This document shows, in pieces, positions 25,826-27,803 of a stretch of DNA of 27,803 nucleotides. The position numbers and the translations under genes were made by a program. The notes beneath the pieces were generated by a model. It ran no database searches. It was not told where the DNA came from and saw nothing but the letters and a program-made list of their open reading frames with translations. Every line of letters starts with the position of its first letter. Within the stretch, counting starts at the first letter, position 1. Source of the DNA: UBA2645 sp044360285. Lineage in GTDB: Bacteria > Pseudomonadota > Alphaproteobacteria > Rickettsiales > UBA1997. The DNA is taken from contig JBIKKP010000020.1 in NCBI GenBank assembly GCA_044360285.1, positions 1 to 27,803 on the forward strand, in the 5' to 3' direction.

Positions 25826-27232
25826 ATGAAATTCATTTCAACACGTAAAAACGCACCGATTCTTTCATTTCAAGAAGTTGTTCTGCAGGGACTTGCCACC
25901 GACGGCGGACTTTATGTTCCAGAATTCTTACCAAAATTTTTACCAAGCGAAATCTCGCGCTTGAAAAAAATGACTTACCAAGAGTTGTTTTTCGAAGTGA
26001 CCAAACGTTTTGTCGAAGGCGAAATCGACAATGATTCCTACAAAAAAATTATTGAAAAATCTTACCAAAATTTTTCGCACAGCGCAATTGCACCTTTGAA
26101 GCAGTTGACTCCGCAGCTTTTTTTACTTGAGCTATTTCACGGACCAACTTTGGCTTTCAAAGATTTTGCTCTGCAGTTCTTGGGAAATTTGCTCGAACAT
26201 TTCCTACAAAAAACGAACCAAAAAATTGTCATCATCGGCGCAACATCTGGCGACACCGGTTCAGCAGCAATTGAAGGATGTAAGTCATGCAAAAATGCGC
26301 AGATTTTTATTCTTCATCCACATCAAAAAGTTTCCGAAATTCAGCGCAAACAAATGACCAGCGTGAAATCGCCAAACGTCTTCAACATTGCGCTGGAAGG
26401 CAATTTTGATGATTGCCAAGCGATGGTAAAAAAGATGTTTGGAAGCCAAGATTTTCTTGGCGGCAAAAAAATGGTTGCGGTTAATTCAATCAACTTTGCG
26501 CGAATTATGGCGCAAATTGTTTACTACTTCTACGCCGCTTTGCGCCTGGGCTGCGACGAAAAAAATCAAATCAGTTTTTCCGTTCCAAGTGGAAATTTCG
26601 GCGACATTTACGCCGGATTTTTGGCCAAAAAAATGGGTCTAAATATCGGCAAATTAATCATCGCAACTAATGCAAATGACATTTTGGCGCGTTTCATTTC
26701 TGCTAATGATTACAGCAAAAAGCAGATGATTGAAACATGCTCGCCAAGCATGAATATCCAGGTTTCAAGCAACTTCGAGCGACTGCTTTTTGATTTTTAT
26801 CGCGAAGAAAAAAATGACGAAAAACTTGCCAAACTCATGGCAGAATTTGAAAGCAGCGGCGCACTGAAAGTTGATGAAGATATTTTAAAGAAAATCCGCG
26901 AAAGCTTCTTGGCCCTAGCTGTAGACGATGTTGCAACCAAAGAAACCATCAAAGAATTTTTTGACAAAACCAGCGAAACCCTTGACCCGCACAGCGCAAT
27001 TGGTGTTTTCGCCGCAAAGCATTTTATGCAACACAAAGATTTTGGCGGAGAAATTGTTGTAGCTCTTGCAACTGCGCACCCAGCAAAGTTTCCAGAAAGT
27101 GTAATTGAAGCAGGCGCTCCAAAGCCAAAGCTGCCGCCCTTTCTGGCTGATTTACCGAAACGCAAAGAAAAATTTTCTATTCTGCAAAACGATCTCGCCG
27201 AAGTTAAAAATTTTATTTCGCAAAACTTATGA
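25826..27232 (+). CDS. thrC: Threonine synthase
   Basis: Pyridoxal-phosphate enzyme that turns O-phosphohomoserine into threonine, the last step of the pathway. With the ATG at 25826 it has 468 residues and starts MKFISTRKNAPILSFQEVVL, the usual family beginning. A longer frame from TTG 25748 would start inside the likely promoter and adds a Lys-rich stretch, so I rejected it. Landmarks: TDGGLYVPE, the cofactor lysine in HGPTLAFKDFALQ (Lys112), the phosphate loop GATSGDTGSAAIEG, VNSINFARIMAQIVYY and VPSGNFGDIYAG. The C-terminus has ATAHPAKFPE. No other threonine genes are in view. Many Rickettsiales lack this pathway, so its presence is informative. Confidence 0.96.
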   Translation: MKFISTRKNAPILSFQEVVLQGLATDGGLYVPEFLPKFLPSEISRLKKMTYQELFFEVTKRFVEGEIDNDSYKKIIEKSYQNFSHSAIAPLKQLTPQLFLLELFHGPTLAFKDFALQFLGNLLEHFLQKTNQKIVIIGATSGDTGSAAIEGCKSCKNAQIFILHPHQKVSEIQRKQMTSVKSPNVFNIALEGNFDDCQAMVKKMFGSQDFLGGKKMVAVNSINFARIMAQIVYYFYAALRLGCDEKNQISFSVPSGNFGDIYAGFLAKKMGLNIGKLIIATNANDILARFISANDYSKKQMIETCSPSMNIQVSSNFERLLFDFYREEKNDEKLAKLMAEFESSGALKVDEDILKKIRESFLALAVDDVATKETIKEFFDKTSETLDPHSAIGVFAAKHFMQHKDFGGEIVVALATAHPAKFPESVIEAGAPKPKLPPFLADLPKRKEKFSILQNDLAEVKNFISQNL

Positions 27233-27276
27233 TAATCTCTGCAAATAACCTCGTTATCCTTTAATTCTACCCACCT

Positions 27277-27315
27277 CCGTCATCCTTGAATTACGCAGCA
27301 ATTCGAGGATGATGG
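27277..27315. repeat. Palindromic repeat, family A, copy 3 (single hairpin)
   Basis: CCGTCATCCTTGAATTACG followed by CAGCAATTCGAGGATGATGG. One hairpin only, with a weaker apical stem AATT/AATT. It lies between thrC and ccmF. Confidence 0.75.
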
Positions 27316-27334
27316 AGAGAAAAAACATCTCTAA

Positions 27335-27803
27335 ATGCCCTCCAATCTTGGCTTCGCATCGCTTCTGCTCACTTTCTCAATTGCAATTTTTTTGCCGTTT
27401 TTTGCGTTTTTTTCGCGCAAAAAATTTAAGCATGAAGAACTAGCGCGCGTCACAAAATACCTAACTTTTGCCACTTTTATTGCGGCAATTTTTACGCAAG
27501 CTTGTCTGATTTTTTGCTTCGTTTCTTCCGATTTTTCTAACCTAAATGTTTACCAAAATTCGCATCAATTAAAGCCGCTAATCTACAAAATTTCTGGCTC
27601 GTGGGGAAATCACGAAGGCTCAATGCTGCTGCTGATTTCAATAGTTTGCGCTTACAGCAGCGCCTTTGTTTTTTTAAGCAAAATTGATGACAAAAACAAA
27701 ATCATCATCGCTTGCACGCAAAGCGCAATTGTTGCATGCTTCGCCGCCTTCAGCGCTTTTGCGTCGAACCCATTTGCCACAATTTTTCCAGCGCCGCTTG
27801 AAG
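27335..27803 (+). CDS. ccmF: Cytochrome c-type biogenesis protein CcmF (haem lyase subunit), 3' end cut by window edge
   Basis: CcmF, with CcmH, attaches haem to apocytochrome c on the periplasmic side (system I maturation). Only the first 156 residues are in the window; full proteins have about 630-660. The ATG at 27335 gives a start MPSNLGFASLLLTFSIAIF, the first membrane helix, and a second helix at about 44-64. The family signature follows: VYQNSHQLKPLIYKISG, then SWGNHEGSMLLL. Next come another helix and ASNPFATIFPAPLE, the conserved SNPF segment. A GGAGAG about 15 bases upstream is a distant Shine-Dalgarno candidate. It fits with ccoG nearby as evidence for c-type cytochromes and a cbb3 oxidase. 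Confidence 0.93.
   Translation, partial: MPSNLGFASLLLTFSIAIFLPFFAFFSRKKFKHEELARVTKYLTFATFIAAIFTQACLIFCFVSSDFSNLNVYQNSHQLKPLIYKISGSWGNHEGSMLLLISIVCAYSSAFVFLSKIDDKNKIIIACTQSAIVACFAAFSAFASNPFATIFPAPLE

Overview
The window reads as a piece of chromosome from an AT-rich alphaproteobacterium, most likely an early-branching or less reduced member of the Rickettsiales. The strongest pointer is the ribosomal RNA layout. A 23S-5S unit on the minus strand has its own promoter and leader, with a ribosomal protein operon directly upstream and no 16S or spacer tRNA; separation of 16S from 23S-5S is characteristic of Rickettsiales. GTG and TTG starts, scarce Shine-Dalgarno motifs and palindromic repeats in the gaps fit the same kind of genome. 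Genes for pantothenate synthesis (panE), threonine synthesis (thrC), cbb3 oxidase assembly (ccoG) and cytochrome c haem ligation (ccmF) suggest more metabolism than Rickettsia proper. Family placement (Midichloriaceae, Deianiraeaceae or similar) is a guess.

Layout. 1-7050, minus strand: ftsH and a two-partner-secretion outer-membrane transporter overlap by one base. They are followed by dnaN, recF and a truncated panE. 7051-7950 is a gene-free repeat cluster. 7951-11400 holds 5S and 23S rRNA with a long processing stem and a recognisable promoter. 11695-13233 is the rpsF-rpsR-rplI operon with promoter and terminator. 13305-15852, plus strand, is smpB-recG. 15928-19652, minus strand, is tig, psd and pccB. 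19844-20801, minus strand, is rplU-rpmA-tRNA-Leu(UAG). 20817-24721, plus strand, is ccoG and an unrecognised 769-residue protein that ends at a strong terminator. 24809-25731, minus strand, is rppH-holC. thrC and the start of ccmF fill the right end on the plus strand.

How the parts work together. Most genes are housekeeping: replication and repair (dnaN, holC, recF, recG), translation and its rescue (rRNA, ribosomal proteins, tRNA-Leu, smpB), protein folding and quality control (tig, ftsH), RNA decay (rppH), membrane lipid (psd), carboxylation (pccB) and cytochrome biogenesis (ccoG, ccmF). Four growth-related promoters (rpsF, tig, rplU and 23S rRNA) share a -35 box, a 16-base spacer and a GC-rich GCGCC discriminator, which looks like a coordinated, probably stringently controlled class.

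The least ordinary items are the 769-residue protein (disordered Pro/Ala/Ser/Thr linkers around two or three possibly related folded segments), the TpsB transporter with no partner in view, a duplicated recF start separated from recF by a repeat element, and at least three families of palindromic repeats, one of which seems to have inserted into another. I see no CRISPR array, transposase or prophage.
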